Shown: positions 40,430 to 49,362, numbered from the stretch's first letter. The stretch: 64,000 bases of DNA from Mycobacterium sp. URHD0025 (GCF_000426065.1 NZ_AUEQ01000001.1:558001-622000); one strand, 5' to 3'. The notes: generated by a model from the letters alone, not told the origin. Numbers and translations: made by a program.

Positions 40430-41965
40430 TCAGTCTCGAACAACGTTGTCCTCGAACACGATCCGGCCGATCAAGTCGTAGCGGCGCGGATCGCGCAGCT
40501 TGAAGTAGATGGCCATACCGGCGCCCAGGATGAAGATTCCCACCACGATCCACGGCGTCAGCTTGAACAGCAAGCTGCCGGATGCGGTGCCCGCCGCCGC
40601 GTCTTTGTGCTCCCACAGCAGGTACACCACGTAGAGCATGCCGATTCCGCCCAGACCCGGGGCGACCAGCGTCTTGAACCAATGCTTGGACACCGGATGG
40701 TTCTTGCGGATGTGGAAGTAGCTGATCACCGAGAAGGCGCACAGCGACTGCACGATCAGGATCGCCATGGTGCCCAGGATCGCCAGCAGCGTGTACATGT
40801 GCACATAGGGATCCATCCCGGCGAACAGGAAGGCCAGGATGATCACCAGAGTGATCGCACTCTGCACGAACGAGGCGATGTGTGGCGAGCCGTGCGTCGG
40901 ATGTGTTGCGCCGATGGTCTTCTGCAGGCCTTTCGACAGCCCTTCACGCCCCAGGGCGTACAGGTAGCGCGAAGCACAGTTGTGGAACGCCATGCCGCAG
41001 GCGAACGATCCGGTGACCAGCAAGATGTTGAACACCGTGATCGCCCACTCGCCGTAGGTGCTGCGCACCGGGCCGAAGAAGATCTCCGATGACGTGGCGG
41101 AATCCTGCGCGAGTTCCACAGCCTGCTGCGGGCCCGTTCCGGCGATCGCCATCCAGGACACGAACACGTAGAACGCGCCGACGCCAAGCACACTCAGCAT
41201 GGTGGCGCGGGGGATGATCTTCTTCGGGTTACGCGACTCCTCGCCGTACATCGCGGTCGATTCGAAACCCACCCACGACCAGAACGCGAAGAACAGACCC
41301 AATCCCGCACTGGCACCGGCGATTCCGGCGGCGGGGGAAAACGCGCCGATGGGATTGATGGTCTCGGCGACCGCGAAGCCCTGCGGCCCGCCGCCCTTGA
41401 CCAGCACCGCCAGCGCACCGAGCGCAAGCATGACGATCTCGGTCACCAAGAACACTCCGAGGACCTTGGCGGTCAGGTTGACGTCGAAGTAGGTGAGCAC
41501 CGCGTTGACCGTCAGCATCAGCAGCGCCGGAATTATCCAGTGGATGTGCATGCCGAGCTGCGATTGCATCAAGTTCTGGAAGAAGAACGAGAAGATACCG
41601 ATCAGGGAGGCCTCGAACACCACATAGGCCATGGTGATCAGACCGCCGCTGGCCATCCCGACGACGCGGCCGAGGCCGTGGGAGATGTAGCCGTAGAAGG
41701 CTCCGGTGGTGGTGATGTGCTTGGCCATGGTCGCGTAGCCGACGGCGAAAAGGCCGAGGACGACGGTCGCCACGATGTAGCCGGCCGGTGCGTGCGAACC
41801 ATTTCCGAAGCCGACGGCAATCGGCACGTTGCCGACCATTGCCGTGATCGGAGCGGCGGTCGCCACCGCCATGAATATGACGCCGACGGTGCCGACGGCG
41901 TTGCGTTTCAGTCGTTGGACGTCTTGAGCTGCGTCTTCACTCCCAGCGACAGCTTGATCGGTCAT
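40430..41965 (-). CDS. APC-superfamily amino acid/amine permease of the microcompartment locus
   Basis: A 511-residue transporter with about twelve membrane segments. The N-terminal AVGTVGVIFMAVATAAPITA stretch and the FAFWSWVGFESTAMYGEE motif (about 225) mark the APC superfamily. It diverges from the microcompartment operon across a shared regulatory region, so it most likely imports the substrate of that pathway (aminoacetone, 1-amino-2-propanol or a related amine). Its C-terminus is cytoplasmic and charged. Confidence 0.87.
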   Translation of the reverse strand: MTDQAVAGSEDAAQDVQRLKRNAVGTVGVIFMAVATAAPITAMVGNVPIAVGFGNGSHAPAGYIVATVVLGLFAVGYATMAKHITTTGAFYGYISHGLGRVVGMASGGLITMAYVVFEASLIGIFSFFFQNLMQSQLGMHIHWIIPALLMLTVNAVLTYFDVNLTAKVLGVFLVTEIVMLALGALAVLVKGGGPQGFAVAETINPIGAFSPAAGIAGASAGLGLFFAFWSWVGFESTAMYGEESRNPKKIIPRATMLSVLGVGAFYVFVSWMAIAGTGPQQAVELAQDSATSSEIFFGPVRSTYGEWAITVFNILLVTGSFACGMAFHNCASRYLYALGREGLSKGLQKTIGATHPTHGSPHIASFVQSAITLVIILAFLFAGMDPYVHMYTLLAILGTMAILIVQSLCAFSVISYFHIRKNHPVSKHWFKTLVAPGLGGIGMLYVVYLLWEHKDAAAGTASGSLLFKLTPWIVVGIFILGAGMAIYFKLRDPRRYDLIGRIVFEDNVVRD

Positions 41966-42030
41966 CTAGGGGGTACCTTCCAGGTAACAATGGGACACCC
42001 GATGTGGCCTGTGCCACAGTTGGGACCTAC

Positions 42031-42093
42031 GTATATTGGCACTACCAAAATCGGTTGGCAAGCACTTCTTTCAACCATTGACATAAATGGTTG
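42031..42093. promoter_or_regulatory. Control region of microcompartment operon with GntR operator
   Basis: TATATT (42032-42037) is a possible -10. ATTGGCACTACCAAA (42035-42049) shares ATTGGC-N3-ACCAA with the site in front of the GntR gene (49328-49342), and in both cases the dyad overlaps the -10. Downstream, CAACCAT (42072-42078) and ATGGTTG (42087-42093) form another repeat. The full 183-base region between permease and phospholyase genes holds no gene. Confidence 0.6.
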
Positions 42094-42148
42094 CGACCGT
42101 TTACGGTGAGGCCCATCACAGCTACCGCATAGCTGAAGAGGGAGCCGC

Positions 42149-43456
42149 ATGTACGACTACGGCACGTTCGCGTTCGATTCCAAAGCCCAAGTGCTGGAGC
42201 GAGCCAAGACGTTCTGGAATCCAGACAAGACGCAGTTCTGGACGGACTCGGGTGTCGATCTGGTGATCGACCGCCGCGAGGGTTATTTCTTGTGGGACAT
42301 GGGCGGACGCCGCCTGATCGACATGCACCTCAACGGGGGCACCTACAACCTGGGTCATCGCAATCCCGAAGTGATGCAGGCGATTACCGAAGGTATGGAA
42401 CACTTCGACGTCGGTAACCACCACTTCCCGTCGGTGGCCCGCACGGCACTGGCGCAGCGGCTGGTCGAGACCGCGCCGGCGTCGATCAAAAAGGTCGCGT
42501 TCGGCTCCGGCGGCGGCGAGGCGATCGACATCGCGCTCAAGAGTGCCCGTCACGCCACCCAACGCCGCAAGATCGTCTCGATCGTCAAGGCCTACCACGG
42601 CCACACCGGTCTGGCGGTCGCCACGGGCGACGACCGGTTCGCCAAGTTCTTCCTGGCCGACCAGCCCGACGAGTTCCTCCAGGTGCCGTTCAACGACATC
42701 GAGGCCATGGAGCGGGTGCTGGCCTCAGGCGATATCGCCGCGGTGATCATGGAGACCATCCCGGCGACGTACGGATTCCCGCTCCCCGCACCGGGTTACC
42801 TCGAAGCGGTCAAGGCCGCGACCGAGAAGCACGGCACGCTCTACATCGCCGACGAGGTGCAGACCGGGCTGATGCGCACCGGTGAACTGTGGGCCATCAC
42901 CAAGCACGGCATCGAGCCCGACATCCTCGTCACCGGCAAGGGCCTGTCCGGCGGCATGTATCCGATCACCGCGGCCCTGTTGGGCGACCGCGCCGCCCAA
43001 TGGCTCGACCAGGACGGATTCGGTCACATCTCGACATTCGGTGGTGCCGAGCTCGGATGCGTCGCCGCCATCAAGACCTTGGAGATCTGCACACGACCCG
43101 AAGTGCGCTCGATGGTGCACTACATCTCCGACCTCTTCGAACACGGGCTGCAACGCATCCAAGCCGACCATCCGGACTGGTTCGTCGGGATCCGGCAGAA
43201 CGGCGTGGTGATCGGCCTGGAGTTCGATCACCCCGAGGGTGCCAAGTTCATCATGCGTGAGCTCTACGAGAACGGCGTGTGGGCGATCTTCTCGACACTG
43301 GATCCCCGTGTGCTGCAGTTCAAACCAGGCCTGTTGCTCTCGCGTGAGCTGTGCGAGGACGTCCTGGACCGCCTCGCCGTCGCCGTCGGCCGAGCTTGCG
43401 AGGCCGCGAGAGGGCCCCGAGGCCGGTCGAACCCGAAGGGACGTAAAGCATCATGA
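42149..43456 (+). CDS. Class III aminotransferase-fold phospholyase of amino-alcohol phosphate
   Basis: A 435-residue PLP enzyme of the class III aminotransferase fold. The cofactor lysine is in VTGKGLSGGMYP (about residue 270), with the YIADEVQTGLMR segment before it. In the mycobacterial aminoacetone-utilisation microcompartment this enzyme is a phospholyase that converts 1-amino-2-propanol phosphate to propionaldehyde, ammonia and phosphate. ATG 42149 has a GAAGAGGGAG site. Its stop overlaps the aldehyde dehydrogenase start (ATGA). Its role is inferred from locus context; by sequence alone it could be an aminotransferase. Confidence 0.85.
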   Translation: MYDYGTFAFDSKAQVLERAKTFWNPDKTQFWTDSGVDLVIDRREGYFLWDMGGRRLIDMHLNGGTYNLGHRNPEVMQAITEGMEHFDVGNHHFPSVARTALAQRLVETAPASIKKVAFGSGGGEAIDIALKSARHATQRRKIVSIVKAYHGHTGLAVATGDDRFAKFFLADQPDEFLQVPFNDIEAMERVLASGDIAAVIMETIPATYGFPLPAPGYLEAVKAATEKHGTLYIADEVQTGLMRTGELWAITKHGIEPDILVTGKGLSGGMYPITAALLGDRAAQWLDQDGFGHISTFGGAELGCVAAIKTLEICTRPEVRSMVHYISDLFEHGLQRIQADHPDWFVGIRQNGVVIGLEFDHPEGAKFIMRELYENGVWAIFSTLDPRVLQFKPGLLLSRELCEDVLDRLAVAVGRACEAARGPRGRSNPKGRKAS

Positions 43457-45018
43457 CCAGTACCGCACAGGCCGGCCACATGCTGGAACGCGCCCGTTGG
43501 GCCGCGGCGGCGTACGCCGATTACGACGCGACGGCGGTGAACAACATCGTCAACGCCGCAGCCGACGCCGCCTACACCGCGGCTGAACGGTTCGCCGCCG
43601 AAGCGGTCGCCGAGACCGGGATGGGTGTGGTGGCCGACAAGGTCACCAAGAACCGGGCGTGCTCGCGCGGCATCGTCGACTACTACGCTCGGGGCGAGTT
43701 CGCAGGAGACTATGTGTCGCCCCGGGTCGACGAGGCGCGCAAGATCGTCGAACTCCCGCGGCCCGCCGGGGTGGTGCTGGCACTGACGCCGACCACCAAT
43801 CCCGTTGCCACGGTGTACTTCAAGGTGATCCTGGCACTGATGACGCGCAACGCCGTCGTCGTCGCCCCGCATCCCCGAGCCAGGCAGTGCTCGGCCGATG
43901 CGGCCCGCGTGCTCGCCGAGGCCGCGGTGGCGGCAGGCGCGCCAGACGGCATCGTCCAGGTGGTCGACGAACCGTCCATCCCTCTGGTGCAGGCACTGAT
44001 GGCCGACGAGCGCACCGATGTCATCGTGGCGACCGGGGGCACCGGTGTCGTGCGGGCGGCGTATTCGTCGGGCAACCCCGCACTGGGCGTCGGTCCGGGC
44101 AACGTCCCGGTTCTCGTCGAGGCCAGCGCCGACATCAATGCCGCGGCCAAGCGCATCGTGGACAGCAAGGCCTTCGACAATTCGGTGCTGTGCACCAACG
44201 AATCCGTCCTGATCGCCGAAGATGTGATCGCCGGCAAGCTCGGCGGTGCGCTGACCCGCGCCGGCGCGCACATCCTCGACGAGGACGGCGCACGGCGGCT
44301 GCGCGCCTACATGTTCGCCGACGGGCATCTCAATACCGACGTGGTGGGCCGTGACGCCGCGTGGATCGCCGGGCAGGCGGGCCTGCGGGTCACCCCCAAG
44401 ACCCGAGTGCTGATCGCGCCGTTCAACGACGTGATCAGCGAGGAGATGCTGGCCCACGAGAAGTTGTCCCCGGTGCTCGGCATGACGACCGCCGCGGACG
44501 CCGCACGCGGAATCCGAGCGGCCCGGGCAGTGGTGAGGATCGGCGGCGCCGGCCATTCGGCCGCCATCCACAGCGAAAACCCATCGGTGATCACCGATTT
44601 CGCGGCTCAGGTACCGGTACTGCGCGTGTCGGTCAACGTCGGCAACAGCACCGGCAGCTCCGGACTGGACACCAACCTGGCACCGTCGATGACGATCGGT
44701 ACCGGGTTCGTCGGACGCAGCTCCATCGGTGAGAACCTGCAGCCGCAGAACCTGATCAACTGGGCCCGCATCGCCTACAACAGCGATTCCGGCGTGCCCA
44801 TGGCCAACTTCGCGGGCATCAGCCCGTGGCACTCGCCGACGGGACCGGTGCCGGAGTATCCACGCGCCTCCAATGACCGTCACGGTGCGCCATCCCACAT
44901 GAGAACGGCACCTCGCCGGGCCACCCCGAACCATTCGACCGACCTGGGCCTGGACGCACTGCGTGCCGAGTTGCGCGCGCTGGTGGCCGAAGAACTCGCA
45001 CAACTGATCAAGAGGTAG
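43453..45018 (+). CDS. Microcompartment CoA-acylating aldehyde dehydrogenase
   Basis: A 521-residue acylating ALDH that would turn the toxic aldehyde into acyl-CoA (probably propionyl-CoA) inside the shell. The catalytic cysteine is C247 in NSVLCTNESV. The last ~25 residues form a separate amphipathic helix (LDALRAELRALVAEEL) after a flexible linker, as expected for an encapsulation peptide. A near-identical ELRALV helix starts the linker protein at 45660. ATG overlaps the phospholyase stop; the BMC-T gene follows after 4 bases. Confidence 0.9.
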   Translation: MTSTAQAGHMLERARWAAAAYADYDATAVNNIVNAAADAAYTAAERFAAEAVAETGMGVVADKVTKNRACSRGIVDYYARGEFAGDYVSPRVDEARKIVELPRPAGVVLALTPTTNPVATVYFKVILALMTRNAVVVAPHPRARQCSADAARVLAEAAVAAGAPDGIVQVVDEPSIPLVQALMADERTDVIVATGGTGVVRAAYSSGNPALGVGPGNVPVLVEASADINAAAKRIVDSKAFDNSVLCTNESVLIAEDVIAGKLGGALTRAGAHILDEDGARRLRAYMFADGHLNTDVVGRDAAWIAGQAGLRVTPKTRVLIAPFNDVISEEMLAHEKLSPVLGMTTAADAARGIRAARAVVRIGGAGHSAAIHSENPSVITDFAAQVPVLRVSVNVGNSTGSSGLDTNLAPSMTIGTGFVGRSSIGENLQPQNLINWARIAYNSDSGVPMANFAGISPWHSPTGPVPEYPRASNDRHGAPSHMRTAPRRATPNHSTDLGLDALRAELRALVAEELAQLIKR

Positions 45019-45022
45019 GGCT

Positions 45023-45628
45023 GTGGCTGAACTTCGTTCTTTCATCTTCATCGACCGGCTGCAACCGCAGACCATGTCGTACCTGGGCACCTGGATCAAG
45101 GGCGCTCTACCCCGGGCCGGCCAGGCCGCCCAGATCATCGAGGTGGCCCCGGGCCTGGACATCGAGGGCGTCACCGACGTGGCGCTCAAGCATGCCGAGG
45201 TCAAGGCCGGAATCCTGGTGGTAGAGCGCCAATTCGGTTACCTGGAATTCCACGGCGAGACCGGTGCGGTCAAGGCCGCCGCCGACGCGGCACTGGATGA
45301 GCTGGGTGGCGACACCGGAAGTGCGGTGCAGCCGAATGTGCTGGCCTCCCGCATCATCTCCAGCATCGACCACCAGCACGCATTCCTGATCAACCGCAAC
45401 AAGATCGGGTCCATGGTGCTGGCAGGCGAATCCCTGTTCGTGCTCGAGGTCGCCCCCGCGTCCTATGCGATCCTGGCGACCAACGAGGCCGAGAAGGCCG
45501 CGGACATCAAGGTGGTCGACTTCAGGATGATCGGCGCCACCGGCCGCGTGTACCTGTCCGGAACCGAAGCCGATGTTCGTACGGCGGCCGAGGCGGCGCG
45601 TGATGCGCTGGCGAGGGCCACGGCGTGA
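45023..45628 (+). CDS. BMC-T shell protein (tandem BMC domains), first copy
   Basis: A 201-residue protein made of two BMC domains (about 1-95 and 100-200), forming trimers that look like hexamers in the microcompartment shell. Each half ends in a strand-helix pattern with GYLEFHGETGAVKAAADAAL or GRVYLSGTEADVRTAAEAA. BMC-T pores often gate larger substrates or cofactors. GTG 45023 lies 4 bases after the aldehyde dehydrogenase. It is distinct from but similar to the second BMC-T at 46815. Confidence 0.9.
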   Translation: MAELRSFIFIDRLQPQTMSYLGTWIKGALPRAGQAAQIIEVAPGLDIEGVTDVALKHAEVKAGILVVERQFGYLEFHGETGAVKAAADAALDELGGDTGSAVQPNVLASRIISSIDHQHAFLINRNKIGSMVLAGESLFVLEVAPASYAILATNEAEKAADIKVVDFRMIGATGRVYLSGTEADVRTAAEAARDALARATA

Positions 45629-45659
45629 ACGGCCAGCGAGAAGCGAAGGCGGATCGCGC

Positions 45660-46217
45660 ATGAGCATAAGTCGTGACGAGCTACGCGCCCTCGTGCGCGA
45701 GGTGGTTCGGGAGGCGGTCCGGGACGCCCGGGCCGCCGCCAAGACCCCGGGGCCGGTGGCCGTCCCCCCACCACCGGCCCCGGCTCCGCCGACGCGAGCC
45801 GGATTGTCGGCTCCGCCGACGCGAGCCGGATTGTCGGCTCCGCCGACGGCAGCCGAGCAGTTCGGTGTGGAACCCACCGGACCCCGTGCCGTCGACGACA
45901 AGAAGCGCACCGAGGCCGTGCAATTGGCCAACGACCGAGACCTCGACAATTTCGTCCGGAAGCTGTTGCGGCTCTTCGAAAGCCCGAAGACCCGTGCGGA
46001 CCTCAAAGCCGGCCGGCTCAGCTTCCGTCTGGCAGGACCGGCCCGATCGACCGGCAGCGGAGCCGTCCATCGCATCGAAACCGGTGCGGTAACCGAACGC
46101 CACATCGCCGACATGGCCGGAGGCACGCTCGTGCTCGGCCGCAAGGCGGTGCTGACCCCGCTGGCCCGCGAGAAGGCCCGGACCTTGGGCATCACGATTG
46201 AGAAGGAGCGCAAATGA
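45660..46217 (+). CDS. Microcompartment linker protein with N-terminal encapsulation-like helix
   Basis: A 185-residue protein in three parts. Residues 1-25 form an amphipathic helix (RDELRALVREVVREAVRD). Residues about 28-65 are a Pro-rich linker containing a tandem 9-residue repeat (SAPPTRAGL). The C-terminal domain (about 80-185) ends in VLTPLAREKARTLGITI, a motif seen in several microcompartment core proteins (EutT/PduM-like). I infer a scaffold or cofactor-related role inside the shell. The 27-base tandem repeat may vary between strains. Its stop lies within a duplicated ribosome-site sequence. Confidence 0.8.
   Translation: MSISRDELRALVREVVREAVRDARAAAKTPGPVAVPPPPAPAPPTRAGLSAPPTRAGLSAPPTAAEQFGVEPTGPRAVDDKKRTEAVQLANDRDLDNFVRKLLRLFESPKTRADLKAGRLSFRLAGPARSTGSGAVHRIETGAVTERHIADMAGGTLVLGRKAVLTPLAREKARTLGITIEKERK
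45782..45847 (+). repeat. 27-bp tandem repeat in linker protein gene
   Basis: Two identical 27-base units (45782-45808 and 45809-45835) plus a 12-base partial third encode the repeated SAPPTRAGL peptide of the Pro-rich linker. Being in-frame, gain or loss of units changes only linker length. Confidence 0.85.
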
Positions 46218-46247
46218 TCGCCCCAGCGACGAAGGAGCGCACATGAT
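46202..46247 (+). repeat. Duplicated ribosome-site/start sequence with 10-codon mini-ORF
   Basis: GAAGGAGCGCAAATGAT (46202-46218) and GAAGGAGCGCACATGAT (46231-46247) are near-identical, 29 bases apart. The first ATG (46214) opens a 10-codon frame that ends at 46246, overlapping the BMC-P start at 46243. It looks like a start-site duplication; the mini-ORF may couple translation of the linker and pentamer genes. Confidence 0.6.
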
Positions 46248-46518
46248 TTCAGCGGTTGTCACCGGCAACGTGTGGTCGACCCGTCGGATCGACGGCATCC
46301 CCGCCGGAGCATTCCTCGAGGTCGAGGTCGACGGCAGCGGATCGAAGCTGATCGCCTTCGACGTCCTCGGCAGCGGCGTGGGCGAACGGGTCCTCGTCGC
46401 CCAGGGCTCGGTCGCCTCGGGCTGGTTCACCGGCACCCCGCCTCCGGTCGACGCACTCATCATCGGGTCCATCGATACGAGCACAGACACCAACCCAACC
46501 GGCAATTCCAACAAATAA
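46243..46518 (+). CDS. BMC-P vertex pentamer protein (EutN/CcmL family)
   Basis: A 91-residue EutN/CcmL protein whose pentamers close the vertices of the microcompartment. The family pattern is VTGNVWSTRRIDGI at the N-terminus, then VLGSGVGERVLVAQGS and a final DALIIGSID. ATG 46243 is chosen because the beta-barrel starts with it and it has its own GAAGGAG site. The C-terminal tail is short and polar (Thr, Asn, Ser). It lies between linker protein and BMC-H genes. Confidence 0.9.
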   Translation: MISAVVTGNVWSTRRIDGIPAGAFLEVEVDGSGSKLIAFDVLGSGVGERVLVAQGSVASGWFTGTPPPVDALIIGSIDTSTDTNPTGNSNK

Positions 46519-46530
46519 GGAGAAAGACCC

Positions 46531-46812
46531 ATGTCCAGCAACGCAATCGGACTGATCGAGACCAAGGGCTACGTGGCTGCGCTGGCCGCCGCCGACGCCA
46601 TGGTGAAGGCTGCCAACGTCACCATCACCGACCGCCAGCAGGTCGGCGACGGGCTGGTCGCCGTGATCGTCACCGGCGAGGTGGGCGCCGTCAAGGCTGC
46701 CACCGAAGCCGGCGCCGAGACCGCCTCGCAGGTGGGCGAACTGGTGAGCGTGCACGTCATCCCGCGTCCGCACAACGAGCTCGGCGCGCACTTCGCGGTC
46801 GCCGGCAAGTAG
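46531..46812 (+). CDS. BMC-H hexameric shell protein
   Basis: A 93-residue single-domain BMC protein, the main facet component of the shell. It has the canonical start (AIGLIETKGYVAALAAADAM), the pore region VAVIVTGEVGAVKAATEAG, and HVIPRPHNEL near the C-terminus. AAGGAGA precedes ATG 46531. Its small length and intact edge lysine (ETKG) fit assembling BMC-H. Confidence 0.95.
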   Translation: MSSNAIGLIETKGYVAALAAADAMVKAANVTITDRQQVGDGLVAVIVTGEVGAVKAATEAGAETASQVGELVSVHVIPRPHNELGAHFAVAGK

Positions 46813-46814
46813 CC

Positions 46815-47480
46815 ATGCCGCCCCAAGCAGAGGAGAGCACGCGGATTCGCACCCAGATCCGCGTCTACCTGTTGGTGGAGGACCTGCAGCGCCAGTTCGC
46901 CGCCTACCTCGGAACACCCACCAGGGCCCGGGGTTACCCACCGTATGAGGGCGAGCACGCACTGATCGTCGAGGTGTCCCCCGCCTTGGCGATCGAGCGG
47001 GTGATCGACCTGGCCCTGCGTGAGGTTCCCGGCATCCAGCCCGGAATCCTGTACGTGGAACGGCAATTCGGCGTGCTGGAGATCCACTCGGCCAATCTGG
47101 AGGATGTCCGGCGAGCCGGCGAGGCGATCCTGTCCGGCACCGGCAACAAGGCCTCCGACCAGCTGCGGCCACAGGTGCTCTACCACGACATCATCGAGAA
47201 CATCACCGACCAGCACGCGGTGATCCTCAACCGCAATCGGCAGGCGTCGATGATCCTGCCCGGGCAGTCTCTGCTGGTGTACGAGATGACCCCGGCGCTG
47301 TTCGCGGCGGTCGCGGCCAACGAGGCGGAGCGCGCGGCACCTGGGCTTACTGTGGTTGACGTGCAGATGATCGGCGCCGCTGGAAGGCTCTACATCGGCG
47401 GCAGCACCGATGACGTCACGGTGGCACGGGACCGGATCACGGTGGTGCTCGATGGCATCGAAGGGCGGAGCCACCAATGA
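46815..47480 (+). CDS. BMC-T shell protein (tandem BMC domains), second copy
   Basis: A 221-residue tandem-BMC protein. It has an N-terminal extension of about 15 residues, then domain 1 (about 15-110, ending with FGVLEIHSANLEDVRRAGE) and domain 2 (about 115-215, with the GAAGRLYIGGSTDDVTVARD end). It resembles the first BMC-T (both share an RNR/RNK-containing LNRN or INRN segment at the domain 2 start). ATG 46815 is two bases after the BMC-H stop. It is probably a second type of pore in the same shell. Confidence 0.9.
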   Translation: MPPQAEESTRIRTQIRVYLLVEDLQRQFAAYLGTPTRARGYPPYEGEHALIVEVSPALAIERVIDLALREVPGIQPGILYVERQFGVLEIHSANLEDVRRAGEAILSGTGNKASDQLRPQVLYHDIIENITDQHAVILNRNRQASMILPGQSLLVYEMTPALFAAVAANEAERAAPGLTVVDVQMIGAAGRLYIGGSTDDVTVARDRITVVLDGIEGRSHQ

Positions 47481-47508
47481 GCGCTTGCGTGAAGAGGAGA
47501 TAGGACCG

Positions 47509-48513
47509 ATGGTTATCACCGACGAGATCGATGTCGCCCAACTGGCATTGAGCCAATACGACATCGGGGCGGATGCGACCCTGCGGTTGCTGAACCTGTC
47601 CGAGAATGCGACCTATCTCGTCGAGGACGCCGGCACCCAGTCCATTTTGCGGGTCCACCGGCAGGACTACCACCAGCCTCACGAGATCGAATCCGAACTG
47701 GACTGGCTGCAGGCGTTGCGGACCGACAGCGACGTCACGGTGCCCACAGTGCTGCCTGCCAGGGACGGCCGGCGGGTGGTGACCCTCGGTGGTAGGGAAA
47801 CCGGCGGGATCGCGCGCCACGTCGTGCACTTCGGCATGGTCGCCGGGGCCGAGCCCGACGAGGACACGTTGACACTCGACGACTTCCACACGCTGGGCCG
47901 GATCACCGCTGCGCTGCACGACCATTCGCGGCGGTGGGAACGTCCGGCCGGATTCGGCAGGTTCTCCTGGGACTGGGAGCACAGCCTGGGCGGCGCTCCC
48001 AGATGGGGCCGCTGGCACGACGCCGAAGGCGTCGGTCCGGCCGAGCAGCAGGTGCTCGAACGGGCCCAGCAGTTGCTGCACGACCGGCTGCACGCCTACG
48101 GCACCGGATCCGAGGTCTACGGACTGATCCACGCCGACCTGCGACTGGCCAATCTACTGGTGGACCCGGACCCGTCGGGGGCTTCGAAGATTACCGTCAT
48201 CGACTTCGACGACTGTGGATTCGGCTGGTATTTCTACGATTTCGGCACGGCAGTGTCATTCATCGAAGATGACCCGGCACTGCCGGAATGGCAGGACGCC
48301 TGGGTGAGCGGCTACCGCACCAGACGCGAGCTGGCATCCTCCGACGAGGACATGCTGGCATCGTTCGTGCTGTTGCGCAGGCTGCTGTTGCTGGCCTGGA
48401 TGGGCAGCCACAGCCACTCCAGGGAATCGGCCACCAAGGCCATCAGCTACGCAGCGGGCAGCTGTGAACTCGCCGAGCGCTACCTGCGCTCCAACGGCCT
48501 CACCTTGATCTGA
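47509..48513 (+). CDS. Amino-alcohol kinase, aminoglycoside phosphotransferase fold
   Basis: A 334-residue APH/choline-kinase-fold enzyme. The catalytic loop is [13 protein letters not shown] (about 205), and the metal-binding motif is [11 protein letters not shown] (about 230). In the M. smegmatis aminoacetone-utilisation microcompartment the homologous gene encodes (S)-1-amino-2-propanol kinase, supplying the phosphate ester for the phospholyase. The start is ATG 47509, 29 bases after the BMC-T gene, with AGGA close upstream. Assignment rests on fold plus locus; a choline or methylthioribose kinase is less likely here. Confidence 0.87.
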   Translation: MVITDEIDVAQLALSQYDIGADATLRLLNLSENATYLVEDAGTQSILRVHRQDYHQPHEIESELDWLQALRTDSDVTVPTVLPARDGRRVVTLGGRETGGIARHVVHFGMVAGAEPDEDTLTLDDFHTLGRITAALHDHSRRWERPAGFGRFSWDWEHSLGGAPRWGRWHDAEGVGPAEQQVLERAQQLLHDRLHAYGTGSEVYGLIHADLRLANLLVDPDPSGASKITVIDFDDCGFGWYFYDFGTAVSFIEDDPALPEWQDAWVSGYRTRRELASSDEDMLASFVLLRRLLLLAWMGSHSHSRESATKAISYAAGSCELAERYLRSNGLTLI

Positions 48514-48532
48514 CTCTCAAAGGACCCCAAAT

Positions 48533-49312
48533 ATGTTCGTATCGCTTCAGGGCCGCTCGGCCATCGTCACCGGCGGCAGCAAGGGCATCGGCCGCGGCAT
48601 CGCCCAGACGTTCGCCGATGCCGGCGTGGACGTCCTCATCACCGGTCGCAACCAGGGCGATCTCGATGAGGCGGTCGCAGCGCTCGCAGACGCGCCGGGA
48701 CGGGTCAGCGCCCTGCGCGCGGATGTGACCAGCCCCGAAGACGCCCGCCAGGTGGTCGGTGCCGCCGTCGAGCGGCACGGCGGCCTGGACATCGTGTGCG
48801 CCAATGCCGGCATTTTTCCCTCCGGGCGGTTGGAAGACCTCACTCCCGACGACATCGACCAAGTCCTTGCCGTGAATTTCAAGGGCACCGTCTACATCGT
48901 GCAGGCCGCGCTCGCGGCGCTGACCGCCAGCGGCCACGGTCGGGTCGTCATCACGTCGTCGATCACCGGACCCATCACCGGCTACCCCGGCTGGTCGCAC
49001 TACGGTGCCTCCAAAGCCGCTCAGCTCGGCTTCCTGCGCACCGCCGCAATGGAACTGGCGTCCAAGAAGATCACCGTCAACGCCGTGCTGCCCGGCAACA
49101 TCATCACCGAGGGTCTGGTCGAAATGGGCCAGGACTACATGGACCAAATGGCGTCGGCGGTACCTTCCGGCCGGCTCGGGTCGGTCGCCGACATCGGCAA
49201 CGCGGCGCTGTTCTTCGCCACCGATGAAGCCGCGTACATCACCGGACAGTCGCTGGTCGTCGACGGCGGACAGATTCTTCCCGAATCTCACATGGCGATC
49301 GCTGAACTCTAG
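48533..49312 (+). CDS. SDR, probable aminoacetone/1-amino-2-propanol dehydrogenase
   Basis: A 259-residue classical SDR. The cofactor motif is [13 protein letters not shown]-equivalent ANAGIFP, Ser in ITSSITGP and Tyr-Lys in HYGASKAA. It lies 19 bases after the kinase and completes the pathway: aminoacetone to 1-amino-2-propanol, phosphate ester, propionaldehyde, propionyl-CoA. No encapsulation helix is obvious, so it may act outside the shell. ATG 48533 has a weak AAAGGA site. Confidence 0.88.
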   Translation: MFVSLQGRSAIVTGGSKGIGRGIAQTFADAGVDVLITGRNQGDLDEAVAALADAPGRVSALRADVTSPEDARQVVGAAVERHGGLDIVCANAGIFPSGRLEDLTPDDIDQVLAVNFKGTVYIVQAALAALTASGHGRVVITSSITGPITGYPGWSHYGASKAAQLGFLRTAAMELASKKITVNAVLPGNIITEGLVEMGQDYMDQMASAVPSGRLGSVADIGNAALFFATDEAAYITGQSLVVDGGQILPESHMAIAEL

Positions 49313-49323
49313 TTCAACCTGGA

Positions 49324-49342
49324 TAGAATTGGCTGGACCAAT
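49324..49342. promoter_or_regulatory. GntR autoregulatory operator and -10 element
   Basis: TAGAAT (49324-49329) is a likely -10. ATTGG (49328-49332) and CCAAT (49338-49342) form a perfect repeat with a 5-base spacer that overlaps it. The shared ATTGGC-N3-ACCAA pattern appears again at the microcompartment promoter (42035-42049). Confidence 0.65.
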
Positions 49343-49362
49343 ACGCGGGGCAGGGGGCCGGG

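Noticed and set aside
43264..45204. 646-codon minus-strand open frame opposite the microcompartment aldehyde dehydrogenase
   Set aside because: Long antisense frames are expected from strong G/C third-position bias; composition is His/Gly/Arg-rich with no motif, while the plus strand encodes a complete enzyme.
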